Source: DT-110 sp964342305
Lineage (GTDB): Bacteria > Bacteroidota > Bacteroidia > Chitinophagales > Saprospiraceae
DNA: 29,760 nucleotides
Assembly (NCBI GenBank): GCA_964342305.1
Contig: CAYFGK010000089.1
Location: 1-29,760 of the forward strand
Reading direction: 5' to 3'
Part shown: positions 7,906 to 17,300 of the stretch, one piece after another
How the letters are laid out: each line of letters begins with the position of its first letter
Position numbering within the stretch: position 1 is the stretch's first letter
The notes under the pieces: model-generated
Databases searched by the model: none
What the model was told of the DNA's origin: nothing
What the model saw: the letters and a program-made list of their open reading frames with translations, nothing else
Program-made: the position numbers and the translations under genes

Positions 7906-7913
7906 CAAAGGTA
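7906..7913 (-). promoter_or_regulatory. Bacteroidota -7 box (TACCTTTG) for ftsX
   Basis: On the minus strand TACCTTTG matches TAnnTTTG and would place the transcription start near 7900, giving a leader of about 35 bases before ftsX. No clear -33 box is seen. The rest of 7866-8138 holds a perfect 9-bp inverted repeat, TAAAAAATT (8011-8019) and AATTTTTTA (8031-8039), of unknown use. Confidence 0.45.
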
Positions 7914-8138
7914 GGAAAAGGGAGTCTTTTTTACGTAGCGGACAGGCCAACTAAACCGGGAGCGAAATCCTTAGGTTCGCCCGGCGTCTGGAAATCGGTA
8001 TGTGTCTGGGTAAAAAATTCAGGCTTCCCCAATTTTTTATCAGAAGTGATATAAACCGAAGGCATAATGCGTTAGTATAACTGTGGGGGAACATTAAAAG
8101 ACACCCTGAATACCTTTCAACTGAACACTTCCCGGATT

Positions 8139-8768
8139 ATGCGAACAATTTTCCTGCTCTTTACCCTTACGTGCATCCTCAACGATACCGAAACCATATA
8201 CCTGGATAATGCTTCTTTCGAAGGCCCTCCCAGTGATGCTACCGTACCCGTTGGCTGGCTACCCTGCGAGCCTGGAACGACTCCCGACATCCTTCCGGGA
8301 TTCTGGGGCGTTACCCTTGACCCTTCGGATGGAGATACCTACGTTGGGCTGATCACCCGCGGGGACGGCAGCTGGGAAAGTATTTGTCAACGGCTGCCCC
8401 TGAGTATTTCCTCCGGTACCTGTTACCAATTCACCATCGACCTCGCCTATTCCCGGATATACGCAGGCTATAATAATCCTTTGCAACTCCGCATCTGGGG
8501 AGGTACCTCCAAGTGCCAGAAAGGACAATTACTTTGGGAATCCAAGCGAATAGAGTCTGAAGACTGGGAGACCTTCCCCATCCAGTTCACAGCCGAGAAA
8601 AGAATAAATTACCTGATATTGGAGGCCTTCCACAAAGAGGGGCGATTTTCCTACCGCGGAAACATCCTGATCGACCACATTACACCTCTGAAGAACTGTG
8701 CCCGGGCTACTGTTTCTCCTTTTCCATATCCGTCATCAGGCGCTCCGTCTGGTCGAACAACTTTTTGA
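8139..8768 (+). CDS. Secreted beta-sandwich (CBM-like) protein, possibly truncated
   Basis: The 209-residue protein begins with a short hydrophobic signal-like segment (MRTIFLLFTLTCILN), then a domain at about 19-188 that opens with YLDNASFEGPP and PVGWLPCE. It also contains YVGLITRGDGSWESICQRL and CYQFTIDLAYS. This pattern resembles jelly-roll, carbohydrate-binding-like modules that Saprospiria proteins often carry at the N-terminus, ahead of other domains. Here the frame stops about 20 residues after the module, and its last 62 bases overlap the convergent coiled-coil gene. The tail ARATVSPFPYPSSG looks like the antisense of that gene rather than a domain. It could be the remnant of a longer protein. 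The Cys at residue 12 lacks a proper lipobox. Confidence 0.6.
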   Translation: MRTIFLLFTLTCILNDTETIYLDNASFEGPPSDATVPVGWLPCEPGTTPDILPGFWGVTLDPSDGDTYVGLITRGDGSWESICQRLPLSISSGTCYQFTIDLAYSRIYAGYNNPLQLRIWGGTSKCQKGQLLWESKRIESEDWETFPIQFTAEKRINYLILEAFHKEGRFSYRGNILIDHITPLKNCARATVSPFPYPSSGAPSGRTTF

Positions 8769-9177
8769 TGTCCTGCTTGAGGTCTTGTTCCTCCTGAAGG
8801 TCACGGGTATCCGAAGCCGCCGTGCGGGAGTTCGGGTTCTCCTCCGTTTCGAGGTTGAGTTGCCGCAGCCGGTCTTCCAGCTTCTGGCGTTCCTGTTCCA
8901 GGTCATTAATGCGGGTAATGGCCTCTCCCCCGCGTTCAGCCTCCGACTTTAGGCGGTCAAATAGACCACCGATATTATCGAGGGCCTCATCGTACTTACC
9001 TTCGTCCAGTTTCTCTTTTTCGGTCTTCAGCAAGCCCCAGGCTGCGGTACCCAGATCCTTAACCTCCTGGAAAAACTCCTTGGACTGTTCCTTTTCGGCG
9101 GCGGTTCCAAAGAAGTAATTGTAGATCAGTATTCCGGCTACCAATAATAAGCCGAGTTTGAGCAGATTCTTGATCAT
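8707..9177 (-). CDS. Membrane-anchored coiled-coil protein, unknown function
   Basis: The 156-residue product has a single N-terminal membrane helix (LLKLGLLLVAGILIYNYFFG, about 5-24). The remainder is highly charged and helical, with Glu/Lys/Leu heptads typical of a coiled coil (about 85-156, e.g. INDLEQERQKLEDRLRQL). Similar hypothetical proteins with a YNYFFG helix followed by an EKEQSKEFFQEV segment occur in Bacteroidota; I know no function. The start codon at 9177 fits the helix. The 3' end overlaps the convergent gene 8139-8768 by 62 bases. A large inverted repeat (9209-9268) lies in its leader. Confidence 0.8.
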   Translation of the reverse strand: MIKNLLKLGLLLVAGILIYNYFFGTAAEKEQSKEFFQEVKDLGTAAWGLLKTEKEKLDEGKYDEALDNIGGLFDRLKSEAERGGEAITRINDLEQERQKLEDRLRQLNLETEENPNSRTAASDTRDLQEEQDLKQDIKKLFDQTERLMTDMEKEKQ

Positions 9178-9208
9178 AATGATTGGTTTTGCCGGACCTA
9201 ATATACAA

Positions 9209-9268
9209 TTATGGATGCAGGTTCACTGCTTTTGCCGGAAGGCCTAAGCAATAATCCTGCATCCATAA
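9209..9268. repeat. 13-bp perfect inverted repeat enclosing a GCC-GGAA-GGC mini-hairpin
   Basis: TTATGGATGCAGG (9209-9221) is perfectly complementary to 9256-9268. The 34-nt loop contains TTTT-GCC-GGAA-GGC (9230-9243), one of six intergenic copies of this tetraloop motif. It lies between two minus-strand genes, so it may end the upstream transcript or form part of the leader of the coiled-coil gene. No T-run follows the outer stem. Confidence 0.75.
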
Positions 9269-9307
9269 CCTACTGATAACCCAGCACGCAAGGGCTTTTA
9301 AACGAAG

Positions 9308-10057
9308 TTACTTCCGCAACTTACCGACCAGATTGACCAGCTCCACCTCGGTTCGGGCCCGTTCGTCGGCTTTAGTGAGACCAGCAGTTGATTCGCCCCA
9401 GTCTTCCAGTATTTTCACAATATCTTTACCGCGCAGACGAACCTTTTCACAGCGTTCGCCGGTTTTACAGAAGTAGTAGTCCTCCTCTTCGACGTATTTA
9501 TCGTTCAGTCCGCCGGTGGCGGAGTACGAGGTGTTCTTATTGGATTTGATCAATTTACGGCGGTTATACTTCAGCAGCTGATAATCGCCCTCGTATAGCA
9601 ATTCGTAAAAGCGATAGGTCATTTCCCGATCCTGACGCACGTAGGGATCAGCCAGGCTAACGTAGACGGCCTGGTAATCAGGTTCCGTAAAAATGACCTG
9701 TCGCAGACTGGCGGCGGTAATAAATCCACCTTCTCCGGACTCCATACCTACGTATACCTCATCTTCTTCAAAATCCAGATTGGCATCAACTACCTGTGCC
9801 AGGGTGTCGCCGGTCTTCATGATCAACTTTGCCTTATGGGTTTCTTCGAAGAGAAATGGAGAACCATCCACCCCTGAACTGCGAAAATCCAGACCAAAGC
9901 GGTTTCCTTCCTCACGCTGACTGATGTTAAACACCTCGCCCAAACCACGCATATCCTGAAGGTTGAGCGTCGTATTGCCACCTGACACCTGAGCGCGCAA
10001 ACCCACGGTTTGCATACTTAGAAGACAGACCAAAAGGATCATCAATTGCTTAGTCAT
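9308..10057 (-). CDS. Secreted protein of unknown function
   Basis: The 249-residue product begins with a clear signal peptide (MTKQLMILLVCLLSMQTVGLRAQ). The frame is open to 10099, but starting at 10057 places the signal peptide at the N-terminus. The mature part has predicted beta-rich stretches (FLFEETHKAKLIMKTGDTL, then DEVYVGMESGEGGFI) followed by a charged C-terminus with a CKTGERC Cys pair (about residues 200-206) and YYF/RLRGKDIVKILEDW. It resembles uncharacterised Bacteroidota secreted proteins that describe a surface or periplasmic beta domain, but I cannot name a family. No enzymatic motif is seen. Confidence 0.8.
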   Translation of the reverse strand: MTKQLMILLVCLLSMQTVGLRAQVSGGNTTLNLQDMRGLGEVFNISQREEGNRFGLDFRSSGVDGSPFLFEETHKAKLIMKTGDTLAQVVDANLDFEEDEVYVGMESGEGGFITAASLRQVIFTEPDYQAVYVSLADPYVRQDREMTYRFYELLYEGDYQLLKYNRRKLIKSNKNTSYSATGGLNDKYVEEEDYYFCKTGERCEKVRLRGKDIVKILEDWGESTAGLTKADERARTEVELVNLVGKLRK

Positions 10058-10175
10058 AATAGTAATTTCTTTTACCGGGCAATGTAGCATATTTACCATT
10101 GCAAAAGCAAGCTTTTTTTAGCAACTGGCTGACAGGAAGGGAGATCAGAGATCAGAGTTTTGAAGTCAGAAATCT

Positions 10176-10210
10176 GACACGAGCGAAGCGACTGATGGAA
10201 ATAAAGCGGA
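10176..10210 (+). repeat. Dispersed repeat copy 1 (second copy at 29418-29453)
   Basis: The 35-base core GACACGAGCG-AGCGACTGATGG-AATAAAGCGGA recurs at 29418-29453 with one inserted base and two substitutions. Both copies are intergenic and are flanked by further short word repeats. They look like members of a dispersed non-coding family. Confidence 0.75.
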
Positions 10211-10221
10211 CGACCTACGAT

Positions 10222-10294
10222 TATACCGCTTCCGAAGTGGTTTGGAGTACCAGCACGAAGTACTGCGGATCAAAACCACTTCGTTGTCGGTATA
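10222..10294. repeat. 22-bp imperfect inverted repeat with inner hairpin
   Basis: Arm 10222-10243 (TATACCGCTTCCGAAGTGG plus TTT) pairs with 10273-10294 at 18 of 22 positions. Inside the loop AGTAC (10246-10250) faces GTACT. The unit lies just downstream of the dispersed repeat at 10176, and the two may belong to one element. Confidence 0.7.
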
Positions 10295-10711
10295 ACGGCT
10301 TACGGTATTTCGGAGCACCCCTCTCTTCCAAGGACCAGGGGCTAACGCAAGCGAATTAACGAGTATGGGCAAAGAAAGGGGAGCGACAAAGAGCCAGCAC
10401 ACTTGAAAACCAAACATCACGGGGTGAATTTTCAAAAGCGGAAATAAAATACCAACTGCATACTGCTGACTGCATACTGCTGACTGAAGACTGAACAAAG
10501 GGGTTTTCCTGCACACTGGATAGGACAAACCGCAGATGATGGGTATTAGCAACTGATTTACCCCTATTTTTCCTATTTTCGCGTCCAAATGGAACCTATT
10601 TCGGTTCCAAAGGAATACTGGTAGATAAGCGGCTTTCGCCAAAAAAAGGATAGTAACCAAAATAAGCAATGGCGGGCTGTATTGAACGGTCAAACAATAC
10701 TGCACAAAAAC
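10295..10711. other. Non-coding stretch before leuS with repeats and hairpins
   Basis: No convincing gene lies here. A 14-base unit CTGCATACTGCTGA is repeated in tandem at 10456-10469 and 10470-10483, followed by CTGAAGACTGAA. A near-consensus -7 box, TATTTTCG (10574-10581, one mismatch), precedes a perfect 6-bp hairpin GGAACC-TATTTC-GGTTCC (10591-10608). The mini-hairpin GGC-TTTC-GCC-AAAAAAA follows at 10631-10647. These could form the leuS promoter and leader. Confidence 0.55.
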
Positions 10712-13585
10712 ATGGATTATCAACCGCGCAATCTGGAGCGAAAATGGCAAGCAGCCTGGGAAGAAAACGGCACGTATAAGGTATCAAACCAAAATACGGA
10801 TCGCCCCAAATACTACGTCCTGGATATGTTCCCCTACCCGTCCGGAGCCGGCCTGCACGTAGGCCACCCGCTGGGGTATATCGCATCCGATATTTTTGCC
10901 CGCTACAAACACATGCGTGGGTTCAATGTATTGCATCCTATGGGGTACGATGCGTTTGGCTTGCCTGCCGAACAGTACGCCATACAAACCGGTGTTCACC
11001 CCGCGGAGTCCACCGAGCAAAACATTCAACGCTACCGGGCACAATTGAAAAATATCGGTTTCAATTACGATTGGTCGCGGGAATTGCGCACCTCCGATCC
11101 CGGATTCTACAAATGGACGCAGTGGATTTTCCTGCAGTTGTTCGATCACTACTACGATCAACAGGCCGGACAAGCTCAACCAATTGCGCAGCTGATAAAG
11201 CAATTCGAGCAAAACGGGAACAGCACAGTTCGGGCTGCCACAACCCAGGAGGAGCCTTTTAGCGCCCAAGCGTGGAAGGCCATGTCGGCCAAAGAACAGT
11301 CGGATGTTTTAATGAACTACCGCCTGGCCTACCGTCAACTGACCTACGTAAATTGGTGTGAAGCCCTCGGTACCGTACTGGCAAATGACGAGGTCAAAGA
11401 TGGTGTCTCCGAGCGGGGTGGCCACCCCGTAGAGCGGCGGCCAATGATGCAGTGGTCCCTGCGGATCACCGCGTACGCCGAGCGATTGCTCAACGATCTG
11501 CAGGAGCTGGAATGGTCCGAAGCCATGAAAAAAATGCAGAGCAACTGGATTGGCCGTTCCGAAGGTGCTCAGATGTTTTTTGCAGTGGATGGTTCCGATC
11601 ACCAGATCGAGATATTCACCACTCGCCCGGATACTATTTTCGGTGCTACCTACATTGTACTGGCTCCGGAACACGACTTGGTGCCCGGCCTGACCACCGA
11701 CGATCAACAAAAAGCCGTAGACGAATACCTGGACTACGTACAATCACGCTCCGAAGTGGACCGCATGTCCGAAAAGGAGGTGACGGGCTGTTTCCTGGGT
11801 TCCTATGCCATCAATCCATTCAACGAGCAACGCATTCCTATCTACATCGGCGAATACGTGTTGAAAGACTACGGTACCGGTGCCATTATGGCCGTACCGT
11901 CCGACGACGATCGCGACCACGCTTTCGCCGAAAAATTCGGACTGGAAATCATCGATGTGATCGATAAATCCAAATATCCCGGCGCTACCCGTCATGATAA
12001 ACTGGGTATCATGATCAATTCCGGCTTTCTCGATGGCATGGAAGTACCAGATGCCATCGAAGAGATGCTGCAGCGGATCGAACAGCAAAACCTTGGCAAA
12101 CGCCAGGTGAACTATAAATTGCGCGATGCTATCTACAGCCGCCAGCGGTACTGGGGCGAGCCCTTCCCTATCGTGTACGACCCCGATGGTGTCGCTCATC
12201 CATTGCCCCTGAATGACCTGCCCCTGGAACTGCCCGACCTGAAGGATTTCAAACCGGCCTCCGGTGGCAAATCCCCCCTGGCCCGCCGCGAGGACTGGGT
12301 CAACCTGGACAACGGCTGGACCCGCGAGACGGATACCATGCCGGGCTTTGCCGGATCGAGCTGGTACTTCCTGCGCTACATGGATGCCGGCAATCCCGAC
12401 GAATTTGCCAGCCAGCAGGCCCTGAACTACTGGCAGGATGTGGACCTGTACATCGGCGGGACCGAGCACGCCGTCGGCCACCTGATGTATTCCCGCTTCT
12501 GGCATAAATTTTTGTACGATAAAGGATTAGTTCCAACGAAGGAACCCTTTAAGAAGCTGGTTAATCAAGGGATGATACAGGGGGTGGTGGAATCGGTCTA
12601 TCTCGACAAAGAAAAGCACGACGGTCACCATCGTTTCGTCAGTGCCCCTATTGCCGAACGCGAACAAGCAAACGGCAAATCCTTTGTACCCATTCTCGTG
12701 CACGTAGACTACGTTACCGATTACGGAGCCGACGATTCGCACCTGACCATCGCCGGGGTGGAACAATTCACAACCTGGCGCCCCGACTTTAAAGATGCCA
12801 TTTTCGAGAGCGAAGAAGGAACCTACCAGTCTGGTGCCTTTACGGCAAAAAAAGATGGGGCAACTGATCTGGCTTTGATCACCCATTCCGAGGTGGGCAA
12901 AATGTCGAAGAGCAAATACAACGTCATCAATCCCGACGATGTGGTCGACCAGTACGGTGCCGACTGTTTCCGCATGTACGAAATGTTCCTGGGGCCCATT
13001 GAGCAATCAAAGCCCTGGGATACGCAGGGCATTGACGGGGTCTACAAATTCCTGCGCCGCTTCTATAACTTATTCTTCGATAGCCAGGATGCTTTTAGCG
13101 TAAGCGACGAAGATCCCACCAAGGAGGAATACAAGGTACTGCACACTGCCATTAAAAAGGTTAGCGACGATATTGAGCGCCTGTCGTTCAACACCTGCGT
13201 CAGTGCCTTTATGGTCGCCACCAACGACCTGACCAAGATGAAGTGCAACAAACGCATCATCCTGACCGATCTGACTCGATTGATCGCTCCCTTTGCTCCA
13301 CACCTGGCGGAGGAACTGTGGCAGCACTTAGGCAAAGGCGGCTCCGTACACCACGCCGAATTCCCGGTTTTCAAGGAGGAATATCTGGTCGAGGACAGCA
13401 TCGATTACCCCATCAGCATCAACGGAAAGAAGCGTGCCAATGCCGAGTTTCCCGCTGACGCGAATAAGGAGGATATAGAAAAGGCCGCCGTTGAGCTGGA
13501 GAGCATCCGAAAATGGGTGGAAGGCAAGACGATCCGCAAGGTGATCGTAGTCCCGGGGCGGATGGTGAATATAGTGGTTGGGTAG
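10712..13585 (+). CDS. leuS: Leucyl-tRNA synthetase LeuS
   Basis: LeuS charges tRNA-Leu with leucine in the cytoplasm. The 957-residue class I synthetase has the HIGH-type motif HVGH at residues 49-52 in YPSGAGLHVGHPLGYIASD and the KMSKS motif at 730-734. The CP1 editing domain is present (TTRPDTIFGATYIVLAPEH, and later GTGAIMAVPSDDDRDHAFA). A catalytic-core segment reads QRYWGEPFPI. A C-terminal anticodon-binding region ends the protein. The frame is open from 10682, but MDYQPRNLERKWQ at 10712 is the usual N-terminus. An insert rich in Gln/Ala near residues 150-190 matches the long bacteroidal form. It stands alone as a transcription unit. Confidence 0.97.
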   Translation: MDYQPRNLERKWQAAWEENGTYKVSNQNTDRPKYYVLDMFPYPSGAGLHVGHPLGYIASDIFARYKHMRGFNVLHPMGYDAFGLPAEQYAIQTGVHPAESTEQNIQRYRAQLKNIGFNYDWSRELRTSDPGFYKWTQWIFLQLFDHYYDQQAGQAQPIAQLIKQFEQNGNSTVRAATTQEEPFSAQAWKAMSAKEQSDVLMNYRLAYRQLTYVNWCEALGTVLANDEVKDGVSERGGHPVERRPMMQWSLRITAYAERLLNDLQELEWSEAMKKMQSNWIGRSEGAQMFFAVDGSDHQIEIFTTRPDTIFGATYIVLAPEHDLVPGLTTDDQQKAVDEYLDYVQSRSEVDRMSEKEVTGCFLGSYAINPFNEQRIPIYIGEYVLKDYGTGAIMAVPSDDDRDHAFAEKFGLEIIDVIDKSKYPGATRHDKLGIMINSGFLDGMEVPDAIEEMLQRIEQQNLGKRQVNYKLRDAIYSRQRYWGEPFPIVYDPDGVAHPLPLNDLPLELPDLKDFKPASGGKSPLARREDWVNLDNGWTRETDTMPGFAGSSWYFLRYMDAGNPDEFASQQALNYWQDVDLYIGGTEHAVGHLMYSRFWHKFLYDKGLVPTKEPFKKLVNQGMIQGVVESVYLDKEKHDGHHRFVSAPIAEREQANGKSFVPILVHVDYVTDYGADDSHLTIAGVEQFTTWRPDFKDAIFESEEGTYQSGAFTAKKDGATDLALITHSEVGKMSKSKYNVINPDDVVDQYGADCFRMYEMFLGPIEQSKPWDTQGIDGVYKFLRRFYNLFFDSQDAFSVSDEDPTKEEYKVLHTAIKKVSDDIERLSFNTCVSAFMVATNDLTKMKCNKRIILTDLTRLIAPFAPHLAEELWQHLGKGGSVHHAEFPVFKEEYLVEDSIDYPISINGKKRANAEFPADANKEDIEKAAVELESIRKWVEGKTIRKVIVVPGRMVNIVVG

Positions 13586-14333
13586 GTGCTCGATCCTGGT
13601 CCTCGATCCTCTGGATCGAGCGGGCATCGAGCGTGGAGAGTCGCGCTATTGGTGCTCGATCCTCTAGTGACGCGGATCAAGAATGCTATATATTCAAATT
13701 CATGAAGAATCGATCCTCCGGATCGACCAAGATCATCACCGGAATAATGAATCTTGACCCGCAGCACTATTGGATCTAGCGGGCATTGAGCGTGGAGAGT
13801 CGCGCCAGCACTGGTCAATCCTTCCCTGGCTGGCGAAGGGGTTCCGGATCGACTTTTCATACACCCGGAAATAAAGACTTTTTGAGACGGCTTCGAGTCA
13901 ATCAATTTGCTACCCCCATATACCTTTTCTGCTCAGGCTTCCGCTAAAAAGCATTCGAAAGCAGGTTGTGACAGCGGAATATCTGTCTCTATTAGACATA
14001 CTTCGATTTGGGCCGGCCGGGTTAATGGATTTTCTACAGAATTTGAAGTGTGAATTCATAGAATGAATCTACATGTAGCTGGAAACATGTAGAACATGAA
14101 ATTGAAGGAGTAGCAGTAATAGGTTCAATAGTCATTTTCTTGGTGCAACAACGCTTAGGTCGATCCTCCTGTGCCCGGATGGGCTTCAGCGGCCGCAGGA
14201 GGATCGAACACCACCGTCGGCCGTAAGCCGTAAACCGTTTAACGTTAGAAATTCCGGGCCAATTACGTATTTTGGGATTTGGAAAGCAATCTGACCAATA
14301 CCCAAAAAACGGCCCCGGAGGCCAGCCGATTCT
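13586..14333. other. 748-base non-coding stretch with GATCGAG palindromes
   Basis: I see no gene in this gap. It contains three GATCC-type palindromes: CTCGATCC-TCT-GGATCGAG (13602-13620), CGATCC-TCC-GGATCG (13711-13725), and CGATCCTCCTG paired with CAGGAGGATCG (14161-14171 with 14196-14206). A 28-base direct repeat is described separately. A short palindrome CTACATGTAG lies at 14069-14078. The region 13830-14060 shows no obvious structure. Confidence 0.7.
13619..13805 (+). repeat. 28-base direct repeat pair (13619-13646 and 13778-13805)
   Basis: The two copies, each starting AGCGGGCAT and ending GGAGAGTCGCGC, match at 27 of 28 bases, and each is preceded by a GATCGAG/GATCTAG word. The 131-base spacer holds a further GATCC palindrome. 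No coding sense is apparent. Confidence 0.85.
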
Positions 14334-17300
14334 ATGAAAAAACGTTTTCTGTTCTGTCTTTTGACCGGACTTTTCCCCTTTCTCTCCTATTCCCAGGATA
14401 CCATTCCCAATCCTTCCGCCTGTTCGATGGGGCTTGTGCTCAATGATGCTACCTGCCCCGATGACCGTCCATTTTTTGACCCTAATCGTTTTGTGATCAC
14501 GGTGAATAACGCGCCGGGTACCGCGCTTGGCCAGGATGTCTATTTAAAGCAGGTCAAACTTTTGATCCGTCACGGGTGGGCCAGCGATCTCGATATAACA
14601 TTACAATCACCAGGTGGCCAACAAATTGTACTCACTTCTGATAACGGGGGTGGAGATGCCAATTATGGAGACCCCACCCAACCCGACTGCTCCGGTGCGG
14701 TGGTCTTTGATGCTTCCGCTTGCCAGGCCATCGACGAGGAGCCATCCGAAGCTCCTTTCACGGCGGGCCCTTACCAACCCGAAGAATCTTTGCTCATTTT
14801 TAACGATAGCCTCACCAACCCCAACGGAGACTGGCTACTGGATATCTGCGACGATTTTGAGGCCGATTCAGGTTACCTCGATTTCGTGGAATTGGTGTTT
14901 GAGCCCCTAAGTTGCCTGCCCGTGTCGGAGGTACAGGTCCAGAATATCGATACGACGACTGTGGTATTGAACTGGGCGGAAGATATAGGCTGCGAAAACA
15001 CAACTACCTATGTGGAATACGGTCCTCCCGGATTCACTCCCGGGACCGGGGCTCAGCCTGGTCAGGGTACGGTCGTACTGGCTGGTTGCCCGCCATACGC
15101 GCTGACGGGACTCGCTCCCGAAACCGGATACGACATATACCTCCGAAAATCTTGTGGCACCTCATTCAGCGGTAATTCCTGCGGCAATACGATCATCACC
15201 GGTTGTCAGCCCCCGGCCGGCCGCATACTGACCTCATTTGATGAGGAAGGTGATTGTACCGGTTCCTGTGGTACAACCGAATGCACCCTGACGGGCCCCT
15301 GGTTCAATGAGCCGGCCGGCAACGTAGACTGGCAGGTGCGGGGAACGCCCACCCCCACTCAGGGTACCGGTCCGAATACCGACGCGGATGGTGGTGGTAA
15401 ATACATTTACCTTGAAACATCGGGTAATAATTGCCTCGAGGGCAGCACTGCCGAATTGCGCTCGGGTTGTTTTTTGGCGGAAGCCGATCCCCTGGCGACC
15501 TGTAATATTGCCTTTAACTACCATATGCAGGGTCCGGACATCGGCAGTTTGCGCGTTCAGGTCAGCAAGAACGGAGGGCAATCGTGGCAAACAATCTGGC
15601 AGCGACAAAACAATCAGGGAGCCGGTTGGAAGAAAACTTACCTGGAGTACTCCAATTACCAGGCTGGTGATCGGCTGCAATTCCGGTTCCTGGCCACCCG
15701 TGGCCGCGGATCGCAGGGGGATATTGCCATCGATAATATTGCTATCTACGGGCTTACGTACGAAGGGCGTCCGAATAATGCTTTTTACCTCGATGCTGAT
15801 AACGATGGGTACGGAGATGCCAATCAGGTGTTGTACTCCTGCCTCGACACCCCACCACCGGGCTATGTGGACCAGGTTGGTGATTGCAATGATACCAACG
15901 AGAACATCAACCCGGGGCACCCGGAGGTGCCTTGCGATAATATCGACAACAACTGCAATGGCCTGGACGATGACACCATTCTTCCTCCGCCCATTGTCTT
16001 CAACGATACGATTTGCGATGGAGGAAATCCTTTCCTGCGAGCCCAGCCGGTTTCCGGAAAATCCATTTTCTGGTATACGACTCCGGATGACCTGACCGAG
16101 ATCCCCGAGTTCGGAGTCTTTTACTCTCCGGATCTGCCTCCGAATAATACTGCCTTTCCTCAGGAATATACCTTTTACGCCGAGGAGACCGATTTCCGTT
16201 GTTTTTCGGAGCCCCGCGCCCCCGCTACGGTCGTGGTGAATCCTGCACCGGCGGTTTCGTTCACCGACCAGCCTATCCTCTGCCCCGGAGAAACCATTGA
16301 CCTGGCTGGACTCGACATTGAGGATCAACGCGGTACCGGAGCATCCCTCGCTTTTTTTAGTGATGCGGCACTTGACCCCGGATCTGAATTATCCAATACA
16401 ATGGTACGCCCCGAAGGCGATACCACCCTGTATTTTGCCCTGACTACCGACCAGGGTTGCCGGGCTACCGGCGAAATACCGATAACTGTTAATCCGGGCC
16501 CAAATCTGGACATTGATCCGGAGAATGATTTTTCACTTTGTATCGAATCTACCCAGGAACTAACAGTTACCTCGACCACCGGCATGCAGCCATTCAACTA
16601 CTTGTGGAGTACCGGAGAGGACACACCTTCCATTACGGTGGAGGCGGGCCGCCAGGCCGGGCAGGTCGATCAGTACGCAGTAACGGTCACCGACCAACTG
16701 GGATGTGCCGCCGATACCAGTATCACCGTCTCTTCGATCAGCAGTATTTCCTCCATCCTGCGAACGATCGATAATCCAACCGGATGCGACGGACAGGACG
16801 GAGCCATTACCATTACTCCTCAGGGCGGCCTGCTTCCCTTCACCTACGAATGGCAGGGAACGAATGGCATTTCCGGCAGGGCCGAGGATATACCATCCAA
16901 TAGCTACACGATTGATAGTCTGCTTCAGGGAGCATACCGGATAACGGTCACCGACAACAGTAGTGATGGCTGCGTTTTCCGCTTGCGCACAACCTACGTG
17001 AACGGACCCGATGCCGAAGTAACCTCAGTCGATGTGGAGGATGTAAGTTGCGCCAGCGCTTCCGACGGTCGCATTTGCCTGCAGGTTATCGGAGCTCCCG
17101 CCTATTTGTGGAGTACCGGGGCAACAACCCCCTGTTTGGAAAATGTCCCCGGTGGTATGTACTCCGTGACCATTACGGAAGGAGGATGCGAAACCATTGT
17201 CGATAGTATCCGTGTTTCGGAGCCTTTGCCACTGACCTACGACGCTGACCTGCGTGATCCGGACTGTTCCAACTCATCCGACGGTCAGATTGCTCTTTCG

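Noticed and set aside
8139..8174. The 8139 protein as a lipoprotein (Cys12 in its signal segment)
   Set aside because: The residues before the Cys (TLT) do not form a normal lipobox.
10166..10750. A 194-residue minus-strand frame upstream of leuS
   Set aside because: It is encoded by repeats and hairpins, overlaps the leuS start and has no convincing protein pattern.
13405..13905. A 166-residue minus-strand frame over the leuS 3' end
   Set aside because: It is antisense to leuS and to the GATCGAG repeats; its internal repetition only mirrors the DNA repeats.
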